Below, in pieces: positions 10,580-20,515 of a DNA stretch of 24,093 nucleotides. The notes beneath the pieces were generated by a model, which saw only the letters and a program-made list of their open reading frames with translations, searched no databases and had not been told where the DNA came from. The position numbers and the translations under genes were made by a program. The number at the start of each line of letters is the position of its first letter. Within the stretch, counting starts at the first letter, position 1. Source of the stretch: Dissophora ornata (taxonomy: Eukaryota; Mortierellomycota; Mortierellomycetes; Mortierellales; Mortierellaceae); the NCBI GenBank assembly GCA_025201705.1, contig MU617045.1, positions 1,524-25,616 of the forward strand. Direction: 5' to 3'.

Positions 10580-13465
10580 CATTCGATTCGCTGACGAGAA
10601 AATGATAGGTTCATCTTGATCCATTGGCATGGATTCCAGGGCCTTCAGGGACGACTGTTGCTGGTTCGACTGCGCCGCGTCTGGCTTGGGTTGCATCCGG
10701 TTTATGGACGAAAAGATGATTGGAGAATCGTCAGACGGATTTGGCTTAGCGATTTCGCTCGCCTCAGACTTACTGGCCACCCCGGGGACCTCATTCTCGG
10801 CTGGGGAGATCTCTCCGCTGCCTGAGACCTTCTCATGACTCTTGTCCTTGACGCTGTCTGCTCCCTTCTCACGAGTACTATCAGCAGATCTTTCATTTGC
10901 TCTCTCGTTACTCTTATCACCGCCGCTCGAAGGCGCTCTGTCAGAGATGAGTTCAGGGTTGCGCTCAGACACCCAATCCTGTCCTCTGTCGCCTCTTCGT
11001 TCAACCTCCCTGTCACTTCCTCGGTCACTTCCCCTGTCACTTCCACGGTCATTAATCTTGTCGTTCAGTCTATCACTATATCGTTCATATCCACGATCAA
11101 CTGCTCTTGCAACTCCTCTGTCATAGCCTCGATCTCCTACTCGCTCAAATCGATCGTATCTATCATATCCTCGATCATAATCCCTGTCCGCATCCCGATA
11201 TCCTCCTCGATCTGAGCCTCGGTCATATCCACGGTCTGTTGCCCTGTCGTAACGTCTGTCCATAACCCTCTCTGATTCTCGATCTGGATAGCGGTTGGTC
11301 ATTCTGTCTGAGTTCCTGATTGGCTCTAATGACCGTTCGCTCTCTCTGGTTGGATGCGTTTGTCTGGTTCTGTCCTTCTCAACTTCCGCTTCGTTCCTTT
11401 TGCCAAGTCTAGGGTCTTTCGGTCGAGAAATCGTTGCAGATGCTGTTTCCTTGCTATTATCGACAGACTGCCTATTCCCTGAGTTAGCTGTAGCTGCAGC
11501 TGTAGCTGCAACTGTAGCAGAAACAGCGGCATGCTCTTCCCTGATGGCATGCAAACTCAACCCTATGACGTGCTCCTTGACATCCTTTCCAGCTTTGATT
11601 CGTTTCGAAGGCTGCTGTTCTTGGATGTCTTGTTCTGGGTATGTCTTCCTGAATGTCGAGAGGATAATGGGACTAGATGGTCGGCTTAGATTACTGTCGT
11701 CGTTTCCGCTACCGCTTCCACCATTCCTCTGTGATCTCGAGTTATTAGCAATCTCCTCCCTCCGAGAAGCCACGATCGCAGCGACCTTTAGCTTTAGACG
11801 CTCTTCTTGTGTACTTATTCCTGCTGAGTTTTGGTTCTCAGTCTCGACTGACATGTTGGGAGCCAGCTTCGACGATAAACTGTGAACTGGGGGACTTGCG
11901 AGCGGCGCAAATGATTTTCCTGCCGAAAGCCCGGGCTGGGTGGTAATGCTCATAGTCTGCGCCATGGTTGACTTGATAGGGCTGTTGTTATTGACAGTGG
12001 TCTTATTTCCATGTGCGGTCTCAGAGGCCGATTGAGATACTGGGGTGGCTGAAAACTTTGTTGACAATGACAATGACTCGGACGCTTTTGAAGAACTCGT
12101 CGACGACGGATTTCCTGATGGAGTATTAAGCACGCTAAGCTTTATCGATGGGAACGCAGAGGAAGAGGCGTCATCAGGGGTACGTGGCTTGGAGTCGGCA
12201 AATGCTGGTAGCTGCACGTTAGCTGATTCAAACTTGTTGGGCGCTGAGAATTTAGTGGATGGCGTTAGCGACAGCCGAATGGGAGGTCCTCGAGCCGTCG
12301 TGGGTGCCCTCACATCGATCGGTACAAAGTTGCCAGCGCTAAATGATGCATTCTTAGCCGTTGCGTCTTCGACTCTCGGTTCTTGCGATTTGAAAGTGAT
12401 ACTATCGCCGGCAAAGCCAGGGACGCGATTGGCGCGATCTTGCAAAGGCATCTGGACATCGGGGTTGTTCAGGTCCTTTCGGAATAAGACAGAATCGGCC
12501 ACTGGATTCGAGACGATCTCTGAGCTTAGAATGCCTTGAGTATCATTCAATGGAGTGTTGCCTACTATTTTCGCACAGTTGTTAGAATCGATATTCATGT
12601 AAACACGGATCTGCTGAGCACTGTAAGCCTTTTCTCACCTGGGTCAGCGGATCTTGCATTCGCCTGCACAGCCGCAAATGTCAAGCCCTTGGGATTCAGT
12701 AGTAACGGTGGTGTCGATTGAAGACACACAGTTAGAGCGCGCTAAGAGAAGGGCTATTCTTCATAAGAGCAGCCTCTGGATGCGACGCGCTGTGAAAAAA
12801 AAGAGACAATATACCTTGAATTTGATATCAGGGCGGCCAGCATTATCCTGATTTTGTTGATTCGAGGCTCTGGCGGAGTGCTGAGTAAGAAGTTCTCGCA
12901 GATCGCTTGACTCTTTCGAGATCCCGCTCTCAAGGTGATGACCACGCTGTCCGATTGACCCAACCTCCCGTTGTCGATCTTGGCTCCATTGCTGGGCCTG
13001 GCGCCCATGTGTATCGAGAGGTCCCCGAACAGTAATGCCCGAGCTTGGGTCCTCCCGGTGGCCATTACTATGTCCAGAATCAGGGCCATGTAGGACAATA
13101 CCTTCAGATGGCGAGATCCACTGTGGGTGACCTGATACCTCTTCTCGCAAAGATTGCAGGGATATGCCACGTTCAAAATGTGATTGCATGGGTCCATCTG
13201 TATACTCGTAGTTCGAGGGATAATAATCCCGCTGGTTGGAGTATCCAACAGTAGCGTTCGAACGTCTAGAGCGTGTATCGGACGGCGTTGTGGAGGAGGC
13301 CCTATGGTTCCTAATTGCTGTCTGCCGCTGGCGGAGCATATCTTTAAACGCACTCTTCTTGCTGGGGTTCGACTGTTCGTTGGAGTTGGGCGCTGCAGTG
13401 GCAGAAGGGTTTGATCCTTGTAGATGAGAAGAAAAACCCTGATTGCCGAATGGTTTCTGATCCAT
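9395..13465 (-). CDS. Disordered DR-rich protein with coiled coil and C-terminal zinc knuckle
   Basis: Best model, three exons: 13465-12815, 12741-12639 and 12564-9395, which is 3924 nt and 1307 aa. A shorter exon 2 (12687-12639) also keeps frame, giving 1289 aa. The ATG at 12598 lies inside intron 2 and is not the real start. The N-terminus is MDQKPFGNQGFSSHLQ, with a helical basic segment KKSAFKDMLRQRQTAIRNHR. Ser/Thr/Pro-rich disorder follows, then a DR/YDR/GSDRG tract (about 10920-11350), a run of about 20 Gln (10517-10579), five copies of a PI(I/L/F)FS-type motif, and a coiled coil (about 9900-10180). At the C-terminus, GCRFLVNKSPCPYMH resembles a degenerate CCCH finger, followed by a CCHC knuckle C-x2-C-x4-H-x4-C (CLYCGSPEHTVMQC). 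RNA binding is inferred from the DR repeats and knuckle; no named family is recognised. It is convergent with eIF4A. Confidence 0.8.
10920..11350 (-). repeat. Coding repeat: DR-dipeptide tract
   Basis: Within the zinc-knuckle protein, some 25-30 irregular copies of D-R with Tyr, Gly or Ser neighbours occur (YDRG, GSDRG, TDRG, NDRG). Arg/Asp alternation of this sort resembles the RD/RE tracts of RNA-processing factors. The DNA is correspondingly repetitive in TCG/TCA/ATC triplets. Confidence 0.85.
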
Positions 13466-14002
13466 AATGCACGATCAAGGCGTATATATGTTCCAAAGAA
13501 CCGGCGTAGTGCTGCTCTTGCCTGTTGATTCTCCGCTGGGGATGTTGGATCGGCTTGCTTATGGAGGCTAACGTAGCTGATTCAGAGGCACCAAATCATG
13601 GGATTGGGAGGAATGAGCAACGATGAGACGGAGAAGGAAAGGGAGGAGTCAAGTCGACAACGGCTTGTGATGCGATTAGTCCGTTCTGCGACGTAGGTCA
13701 AAGCGAAAGGAATATTACATTTAGAGAGGGTTGGATTCTCATTCTGTTGAACCTCTGATATCGAGAGAGGTTATTGGTGTCCTCCCATGCCCCGATCGTA
13801 GGAAACACCACTGGTGATCTATCATGGATGCAGGCGTGAGTAGATGCTACCTTCACTGAGATCTCATTTAAGACCGTATAAGTCGTCTTCTGCTTGTAAA
13901 GAACATATCCTTTTGGACCTGAACGGAAATATCAGCCTCGACGTTGGTTATCACTTTCTGATTCTCCTCTGAAGGAGACAAGATCCTCCGGTAACCGGTC
14001 TG
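13466..14002. other. Upstream region of the zinc-knuckle gene
   Basis: About 540 bp with no convincing coding sequence on either strand. It should hold the promoter and 5' UTR of the minus-strand gene starting at 13465. A TATATA stretch at about 13483-13490 lies too close to that ATG to be an obvious TATA box. Confidence 0.5.
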
Positions 14003-14692
14003 TTAGCCGATATACCGGGAAAGTTCAGGACGGAGGATTTGCTTCAAGATAGCAGTACACGCGCGGAGCTCCTTGCTAGACTCATTGTCATCATCATCAC
14101 CACCACCACCACCATTGCCGTCATCTTCAGCTCGTCCTTTTGCCTTTAACGGCAGCTCTCTTTCTCGCTGTCTCCACTTGCTTGGCCTTCACCTGCCGCT
14201 CCTCGTCTCTCGGTTCCTTTGCCCACACCATGCCAATGTCAGAGTCGACCGCCTTGTGCCATTGGAGTAGACTTCCAGACCGCATCTTCCCATATGCTGT
14301 ATCTCGGTATACTCTGAGAATGACTCAGACTCGTTCTTGACACAGTTCGCTGTTGATTGGAGTGTCCCTCTTGGCGATCTCGTGTTTGCGCGGAATGCAC
14401 TCTTCGCATTTTCGAGTGACTCTGCTGCTGTGAAGTTTTGAGTAGCGGAGGTGGACACGAGCAAGAAAATGTATGATCAAAGCTTGTTATTCTGTGCACT
14501 GTGATTCAGGAGAGTTGCGGAGATGTAGTGTGCCAGAGAGGGGTCCGGGGTTGTGGAAACTTCAACCACCAAGTCGAGCTTGGGTGTGCTTGGATTTTTT
14601 TGAGTTGTTGAAGCCATATCGCGTCGGGTTTGAAAGCTGCGGTGAATTGTGACATTGCACCACATTATTCGAGGCGGACCAGCGGTTTTCAT
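14003..14692 (-). pseudogene. Coding-like stretch with frame changes and a TGA; decayed or unresolved spliced gene
   Basis: An ATG at 14692 follows a pyrimidine-rich leader and a TATAAAT stretch near 14853-14860 on the same strand. The first frame reads MKTAGPPRIMWC ... LAHYISATLL and stops near 14480. A second frame is open from 14486 to 14127 except for one TGA at 14327-14325. It includes RKCEECIPRKHEIAKRD and a helical, highly charged DEERQVKAKQVETARKRAA segment. The original frame then resumes through a Gly/Asp repeat to KELRACTAILKQILRPEL and TAA at 14003. ATG and TAA are in the same frame 690 nt apart, so the shifts compensate. No GT..AG set that resolves all three parts was found. No family is recognised. 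It could be a pseudogene, sequencing errors in a real gene, or chance. Confidence 0.35.
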
Positions 14693-15331
14693 GCTGAGAG
14701 GTTTGGAAAGAGAAGAGAGTGTGTGGTGAAAAGGAATTGAGGAACCAGCATGAAGAACGAAACAAGAGTCCACAGAGGTTTTGTATTGTTTTGATGGCAC
14801 TCAGGCATCACTAACATTTCTCTTTGCTCACTTCCCTATACCACACTCCACATATTTATAAAATTGTACATAGTATACTCTATTTATTGGAGCTACATAT
14901 TGGAAGATGCTGTTTGATGGAGGAGGAGGAGGGGGTGGAGACAGAATAGCACTTCAAGAGTATGACAGAAGATAAATAGCTACGAAAGATAGGTCCAGCT
15001 TTGATGGAGGAAGATCAAAGACTGTGGGTAGAAAGAGGTCATCAACGCTGGCTGCGCATGATGAAAAGAGCCAGGAAGATGGAGAGGGGAAAGTGGAGGA
15101 TACGGTCCAAGAAAGCAGCGTAATATATGCCTTCATCTACCGCAGAGCTGGCTCTGATGGTACAAATTATAGAAGTATAAGAGTATGGAGTAAAAAACAA
15201 TGTCATAGGATGCCGCACAGTGGGTGATTCTAAAGTACAAAGGTCGACACATGCGACTCAACAGCAACGATATATAAGAGCAGACAAGGGAAGGAAAGGA
15301 AGGGAGAGGCATACAAAGTAGACCCTCTTTT
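14693..15331. other. Intergenic region with GGA/GGT microsatellite
   Basis: This spacer between two minus-strand loci holds a GGAGGAGGAGGA-type run at about 14919-14938 and AT-rich TATAAA-like sequence at 14850-14885. No gene is supported. A 67-codon open frame at 15024-15227 has a GTG rather than ATG start and is probably 3' UTR of the next minus-strand gene or chance. Confidence 0.5.
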
Positions 15332-17031
15332 TTACCAAACGCGGCCCTCCGCGCCAAAGTAATCGGGAGTTTCGTCATCACCACCATTGCCGCCGCGACG
15401 GGTCAAGGTGCGGTATGCCGAAGGCTGGAGCTTGGTCTTGACGGCAGCATGACAGGGGTTTCGAAGATATCTGACCATCGGTGTGACACTGAATCCTTGG
15501 CGGCCATCGACCAGCAAAGGGCTCTCCTCATCCATGCCTTTCATAGGTGTAACACGGGTCGAGGGTCGACCGATGCTAAAGTCCATCTCGCTGGCGTCAA
15601 CAGAATAGCGGCGCATGCTCTTGAGCATCCTTCGACGGCTAGCGGCCTGTTCAAGACGACTGGGGGAGCCCTGGCTATTCAAGAGGTCGGAAAGCAGGGA
15701 ACGACGGGGCGTGTTCGCAGGCGAAATGATATTGACCTTTTCAAAGTAAGAGGAAGTAAAATAATCGCGGTTATGGTTAGAGAACCGTACGCTTGTATAC
15801 TGGATCGTGCCATAAGTGAGTGGGGATATCCAGTCGTGTTGTCCAGGAGACGTGGACGTCGATTGCTGATACGTGTAGTCGAGAGAACTGCAGTAACTGA
15901 GAGTACAGTGGCAAATGACGCAAACTTCGTGAAGTGATTTATCGAAGACAGTTGCCGAAGGCAAGTTCTGAGGCGTGCCAATAATGAATATGGGGGTTAT
16001 AGACGCGCGCTCTTTTGCAGATGGAGAAGATGGAGCAACTGTTTCAAAAGTAACCTCGAAAGTCGAAGGCACAGTGACCGCGATACAGATGCTGTCCGAG
16101 CACGCATTGTAGGGCGCGGGTCGTGTCGACAGGCTGTTCCCTGTCATTGCCGTTATTTAGCGCGGGAAAGTTCTTTGATGTAGAGTTTGTGGGATGCAGG
16201 TTGGGTCGTGGAAAATGAAAAATGGAAAATGGAAAATAGTCCCCGTCATGGAGATGGAGAAGGGTGGTGCTATATAAGCAAACGATTGCTGCCTAGTCTT
16301 ACCTTGACGAGCTTTCCATTCAGCGAACCTGACATGATAGCTATGATGAGACAAATGTGCGAACAATGCAAAGTCAGTCTTGCGCGCTTCCATCAAAACA
16401 GAGCAGACAAACCCCATGCGTGTGGTTTTAAAATGTCATGCATGTCGAAACAACAGCGTTGTAACAGAAAGCCAACAGCGCGCACATGAGCGTGTAGATC
16501 AATGGCATTGGGCTGGAAGCATGACTGACGTCCGAAAAGCATTTTTGCAACCTACTCTCAGTCTTGTCTTTACTCTCCGCAGGTGTAACGTTCGCGTTGG
16601 CGATACCTGCACCAGACAATCCCCTCTGAAGCAGCTCGAGCGAGATGGCACCGTCGCTCTTGCGCTTAGCGTGACGCGTCTGGTGAACAGGGGAGGCGGA
16701 CCCTTCCGAAACCTCAAGCGTGTCATAGAGGCGATCATTGGCGAGGTAGTAAGACGGGTGATTGTAGTGCTCGTGGTAGGAAGCTACAGCCAAGCAGCTC
16801 ACAGAGCGGCGGTGGTAGCTCCCCGGACTGTAGAAGCAAGATTTTACGCGGAGGATATGTGGTTAGAGATCCGTGGGCCAAACAAACATGCATACACTCA
16901 CTCAAAAAAAGGCACACAAGCACTCATTGTTACCTTTTGCGCATGGCGATACCGGACTTTGGCTGGAATGATCCTGTTGGACTCTGGTCGAAGCGATCGA
17001 ACTTGAATTGACTCTGAGAAGCGGCGAGCAT
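15332..17031 (-). CDS. Ser/Arg-rich disordered protein with basophilic-kinase sites
   Basis: Best model, four exons: 17031-16934, 16827-16607, 16328-16303 and 15736-15332, all GT..AG with matching phases, 750 nt, 249 aa. The N-terminus is MLAASQSQFKFDRFDQSPTG. Exon 2 carries SPGSYHRRSVSC and KRKSDGAISLELLQRG. The last exon carries ISPANTPRRSLLSDLLNS, SRRRMLKSMRRYSVDAS, a Thr-Pro/Arg-rich stretch and a C-terminus ending DYFGAEGRVW. RRSV and RRYS fit the R-R-x-S consensus of protein kinase A type enzymes, and SPANTPRR fits proline-directed kinases. No domain is recognised. Introns 2 and 3 are long (278 and 566 nt). As an alternative, exon 4 may belong to a separate 271-codon frame starting at ATG 16147, and exons 1-2 may end at 16428 with a hydrophobic tail. 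Exons 1 and 4 are the most secure. Confidence 0.55.
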
Positions 17032-17881
17032 GTTAAAGTAATACAAAAATGGAAGGTCGGGGAAAGGATGGTCGTACAAGAGCGTGTATAGGAGGAGTGA
17101 AAGCTTGCGCGGTTAAATGAGATCAAAGAAATAGGGTGGAGTGGACAGGATGAAGGTATTCGTTAAAAGGTTCTAGATAAGGTGGGTTAAAGAAATAGAG
17201 TGGAGGGCGAGAGAAGAAGCGGGAGCGTTGAAGTGCTAGGTGAGTGCCGTGTGGGCGTGTGGGGGAATTCCTTGTGCAGATGGTTCGTCGCTTTTAGTTC
17301 ATGGAGGTTGTCGGTAGGGAGGAACTACTGACAATGAATGCGGAGGAGTGAGGAAGGGACGAATGCGAAGGATAGGTGGAGGTATTGGAGAGAAACTCGA
17401 AGAAAATTAACTAGAGGCCGATGTAGAGAAGAAAAGAAGACAATGGATCGGAATCGGAGAGGAAGGCGCCAGGTATTTATGTGTCCTCCTTCATGCTTAT
17501 GTCTTGCTCTTTCTCGGGGGAAGGAAGTGAGCAAGTGGATCGGAAACACAAGATGAAAAAGGTTAAGGGAGGCAGGTACGACAATCAGAATTAGGATCAC
17601 AACGTTGGGGGAAAGGGTCGCCGACTCTTGTGTCTCCACGGTGCCAGTCGCGTCATCCTTGTGTGTCACAAGTGCGTGCATTTTTAGAAAAGAAGGGGAT
17701 CGCGGCTTTCCTTTGTGTGAGCGCCTCATACCCTAAATGCGAAAACGGGCAGACCAAGCATGAACGATTGCTGACAAATGGCTGCTGAGCATCGGCTCAC
17801 GAGCGAACATTGCGAAGATGCGCCGCTTGACAATGGCAAGTTTAAGTATAAAAATAACGACAGGATAGAAGCCCGAAAAGG
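17032..17881. other. Purine-rich upstream region without a supported gene
   Basis: On the plus strand this is A/G-rich (17090-17480), that is C/T-rich in the sense of the gene starting at 17031, as expected of a fungal promoter and leader. A 134-codon minus-strand frame (17729-17325) begins with ATG but reads as biased low-complexity CT sequence. I do not accept it as a gene. Confidence 0.5.
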
Positions 17882-17985
17882 TCAAAAAGGAATATGAAAA
17901 TTAGACTGATCCAGATCATCCGCTTTGGCTCCGTCCTTAAGCTGCCTCTGCCTTGCGTATTGAATCGCTGCTTTATTGGACCCTC
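17882..17985 (-). CDS. Probable terminal exon of an unidentified small gene
   Basis: After a strong acceptor (TTTTGCTTGCAG ending at 17986), one frame reads GSNKAAIQYARQRQLKDG and then AKADDLDQSNFHIPF before TGA at 17884-17882. The composition is charged and Ala/Gln-rich, unlike the flanks. A matching donor GTAAAG at 18064 gives a 79-nt intron and joins an upstream exon ending ...TKLNR in compatible phase. No ATG could be connected, so the 5' exons are unknown. A competing frame of the same exon encodes a hydrophobic peptide. The family is not recognised. Confidence 0.3.
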
Positions 17986-18065
17986 CTGCAAGCAAAATTA
18001 TGCTGGAGATGATGGGCAAATCTGCATAACGACTTGACTATATCGAAACCATCTGAATCTTTACG

Positions 18066-19057
18066 ATTTAATTTAGTCGATGGGCTGTGTGTGTGCAAGC
18101 TGTGAATGGTTCTCTGGAGTGATACAAGGAGGATGGATGCAAGGAGTCACTGGCCGATTCGAGTATTAATTGACAAGCGAAATGTAAAACGCTAGAGCAG
18201 GCATGAGGGGAAGATTACACGGGTGCAAAAAAAAGGGAGCAAGTTTTGAATTTGTCCACATCGAGCATTGACCCCGCGCTTCGCCTTGGTCAGAGCGTCA
18301 CACCGTCGAGGTCATGTCGAATACATGCAGTGTCATGCGATGCAAGGGCAAAAAAATGATACCCGATGCATTTTGTCACCTGTTGCCGCAGCCTGCCCAT
18401 TTCATGTTTGAACAGACACAAAGAATTAAGGAAGACCAGTTGCCGCATAAGAAAGGGATAGTCGTTCTTAACTAGGCTGACAATTGTATGAAGGCTGATA
18501 GCTCTTTGTATTTTCGTGGTCTCGGCTCATTTGGAAGAGCATTAGTGCCAGTCGGGAAGCCTTCTGAAACGAAAGAAAATGCGTATACCGGATTAAACAT
18601 GCACCACTGGCATATGTAGTGGTCCGTGCCGTTAGACACGGTCTATCATGACAAACCCTTCCGCGTCATCAAGGACTCGAGAGGGTTCAGGAGTTTTGCA
18701 ACGAGTCATGCCAAAGTAGACTATCTCAAACACGTTAGTATTTCATAAGCATCTGTTCCAGTGAGATGTATGCATGTTCCCATCCCTGCTCCACGCCTCC
18801 GCCAGCCCAGTATTACTCACCTGAGTTTCGACGCATATTATCCCGGCATGGTAGCTTGATTACGCGTGGTCATATTCTTGTGTCTATTCAATCTCCATGT
18901 ATACGTATACGTCGCGCGTTAAAACTCTTCGTTTGAATCGGGCTTCTTCATATTGTCCAATTGCTAAGGCTACCATGTCGTTACTCAAGAGAGAGAAACA
19001 CAGTAATGGAGTTGATGCACGAGAACGATAGAAAGTTATCTACACAGTGCTCTTCAA
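18066..19057. other. No supported gene
   Basis: About 1 kb with stops in all frames and no convincing exon pair. Two adjacent short hairpins lie at 18603-18641. The only other items are an ACGCGT-containing stretch near 18863 and an alternating ACGTATACGT segment near 18902. Confidence 0.5.
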
Positions 19058-19479
19058 TCAAATCACCGAGCAGGAAATGTGAGGCATTCGAGGTGCCCAC
19101 TCTCGCGTAATTTCTATTCTATTGGTGCAGTCTGCCTCTCATATCGGCTATCACTCACCGGCTTTGTCCAACTCGACATCAAGAAGATGCTACTGAAATC
19201 ATGCAGGGTGTAGATCAGCGATCTCTATCCTCACCCTCGACGAAAGCGTAAACATTTGCAACGGTCGCATTCATGCAAAGCGAAACAGTCCGCGCACCTG
19301 TGTAACAAACATGAGGGGAGCCAAATTGCGAAAAGGGGTTGGGGATAAACATGTTTACATTCATGGAGGTCTTCCTGACAGCTTCAAATATAACGTAAAA
19401 TAGGGTGGATATGCGGCTACGTCGCCATCGCTTGAGATCCAGCACCCAGATCCATGGAGACATGGGAAGGAATCTTCAT
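19058..19479 (-). CDS. Tentative multi-exon small protein gene, possibly decayed
   Basis: An ATG at 19479 opens MKIPSHVSMDLGAGSQAMAT. Removing a 46-nt GT..AG segment keeps frame into KTSMNVNMFIPNPFSQFG, then SPHVCYTGARTVSLCMNATV and ANVYAFVEG. Further downstream a segment LLDVELDKA can be joined across a 45-nt GTGAGT..TAG intron to EITREWAPRMPHISC and a stop at 19058. The middle junction does not work cleanly in phase, and these introns would be about half the size of the secure ones in this window. The pieces look protein-like but no family is recognised. A real short-intron gene, a pseudogene and coincidence remain open. Confidence 0.2.
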
Positions 19480-20103
19480 ATCAAGGACTTCAAGTTTATT
19501 ATCTTGCCGCTCAATGTTGTATCTTTGTGAATGGTGCTCAAGAATGTGCTAAGATAATTGCACGCTAGGTATATTTGCGGCATAGTTAGATTCATGGGCT
19601 TCGGTAGTACATGGCGCGAGGCTGTCTGGAAACTAAAGATACGGGAATCTGGCATTCATTTCGGCCCGACCCCTTGTACATTTCTTGGAGAAAAAAAAAT
19701 AGATGTAAGAGCAGTGACATGACCTATCATCGGGGTCTGGCGCGGCCTTCCAGAACGTAAGCACGACTCGGGAGATAGGAAATCCCTATCTCGGCCTCCA
19801 AGGTACCACCACCTGCAGACTTTTACATAACAAATTAGATTGGATCTGAAGAGCGCGTCCCGACTGTGCTCCATGCCTTGGGTTTCATCCGTGGCCCCTT
19901 GACCCCTGAACGGTCCTCGATGGGTAGCGCCTGGGCTTCACAACACAACATCTGCTGGCGTTGCAAACCGTTACTACTAGATACGGTCCTGTTTGTGTCG
20001 ATGGTAACAGGGGAGTTGCTTCGAGTTGAATCTACTACTATTGTCGCAATATTATTGGCAGTTTAAAAGGCTGTCAAACTTCCAAAAGGCGTCAGCCATA
20101 ATC
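19480..20103. other. No supported gene
   Basis: About 620 bp with only short open frames. A plus-strand 66-codon frame at 19866-20066 reads partly protein-like (QHNICWRC) but has no ATG-based or splice support. It lies directly before the plus-strand relic at 20104. Confidence 0.4.
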
Positions 20104-20431
20104 GAACAAACTGAAGTCTCTGATCGAGGCTCTGCGAAAAAGGGGTGTCAGCGACCAAAGTGATGTCGAGGGGGTCAGAGGGCCCAGTCAGAATGCAGCA
20201 GCGGAGTAGGCTAGCGTCGACGTATTGCCCAGGAGCAGCAGACTGCTACTCTGTCACAATCATCCGCTTCAATGGTGTGAGCGAAGACTTGAGGGACTTT
20301 CGCTCGTTCGGCTGACCGAATAAACTAAGAATCTAATTCCTAACTGAAAGAATATCAACAAGCTAGGACGCCCTCTCACTGATGAGGTGAAAAACGTCGA
20401 CGTCGAATGGTTTTACTATGCCATTGCTTGA
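20104..20431 (+). pseudogene. Coding-like relic with three in-frame stops
   Basis: A single plus-strand frame reads NKLKSLIEALRKRGVSDQSD and VEGVRGPSQNAAAE, stops (TAG 20207), then continues SVDVLPRSSRLLLC to TAA 20321. A TGA lies at 20345, and NINKLGRPLTDEVKNVDVEW ends at TGA 20429. The three blocks share one frame and have charged, non-repetitive composition, which suggests a degraded ORF. The LGRPLTDE piece is weakly reminiscent of the catalytic-domain region of fungal recombinase-type proteins. It is followed 63 bp later by a 21-A tract. Confidence 0.25.
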
Positions 20432-20494
20432 TACCCGAAAATTCAAGAAGGGCATAGTTCGCAGCTAGAGCGACACATAAGCCCGTCTCACCGC

Positions 20495-20515
20495 AAAAAA
20501 AAAAAAAAAAAAAAA
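20495..20515. repeat. Poly-A tract (21 A)
   Basis: Twenty-one consecutive A follow CACCGC on the plus strand. It could be the 3' tail of a retroposed sequence reading in the plus direction, but no flanking target-site duplication was found by eye. Confidence 0.9.

Noticed and set aside
12568..12598. ATG at 12598 as the start of the zinc-knuckle protein
   Set aside because: It lies inside a GT..AG intron with a CTAAC branch site. Skipping it joins two upstream exons in phase and gives a sensible N-terminus at 13465.
14325..14327. TGA at 14327 as a selenocysteine codon
   Set aside because: No SECIS-like element or selenoprotein family is recognisable, and the same stretch also needs a frame change, so decay or missed introns are simpler.
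17325..17729. 134-codon ATG frame on the minus strand
   Set aside because: It is in CT-biased promoter-like sequence upstream of another minus-strand gene; the composition is low complexity and no splice sites or family features support it.
20374..20412. Hammerhead-ribozyme-like CTGATGA ... GAAA ... GTC order
   Set aside because: Stem II is absent, the GAA preceding the possible stem III is not in register, and no stem I pairing exists between the flanks. The words are also part of a protein-like frame.
20495..20515. Poly-A tract as proof of retrotransposition
   Set aside because: No target-site duplication was found; A and T tracts of similar length occur in intergenic DNA across the window, so it is listed only as a repeat.
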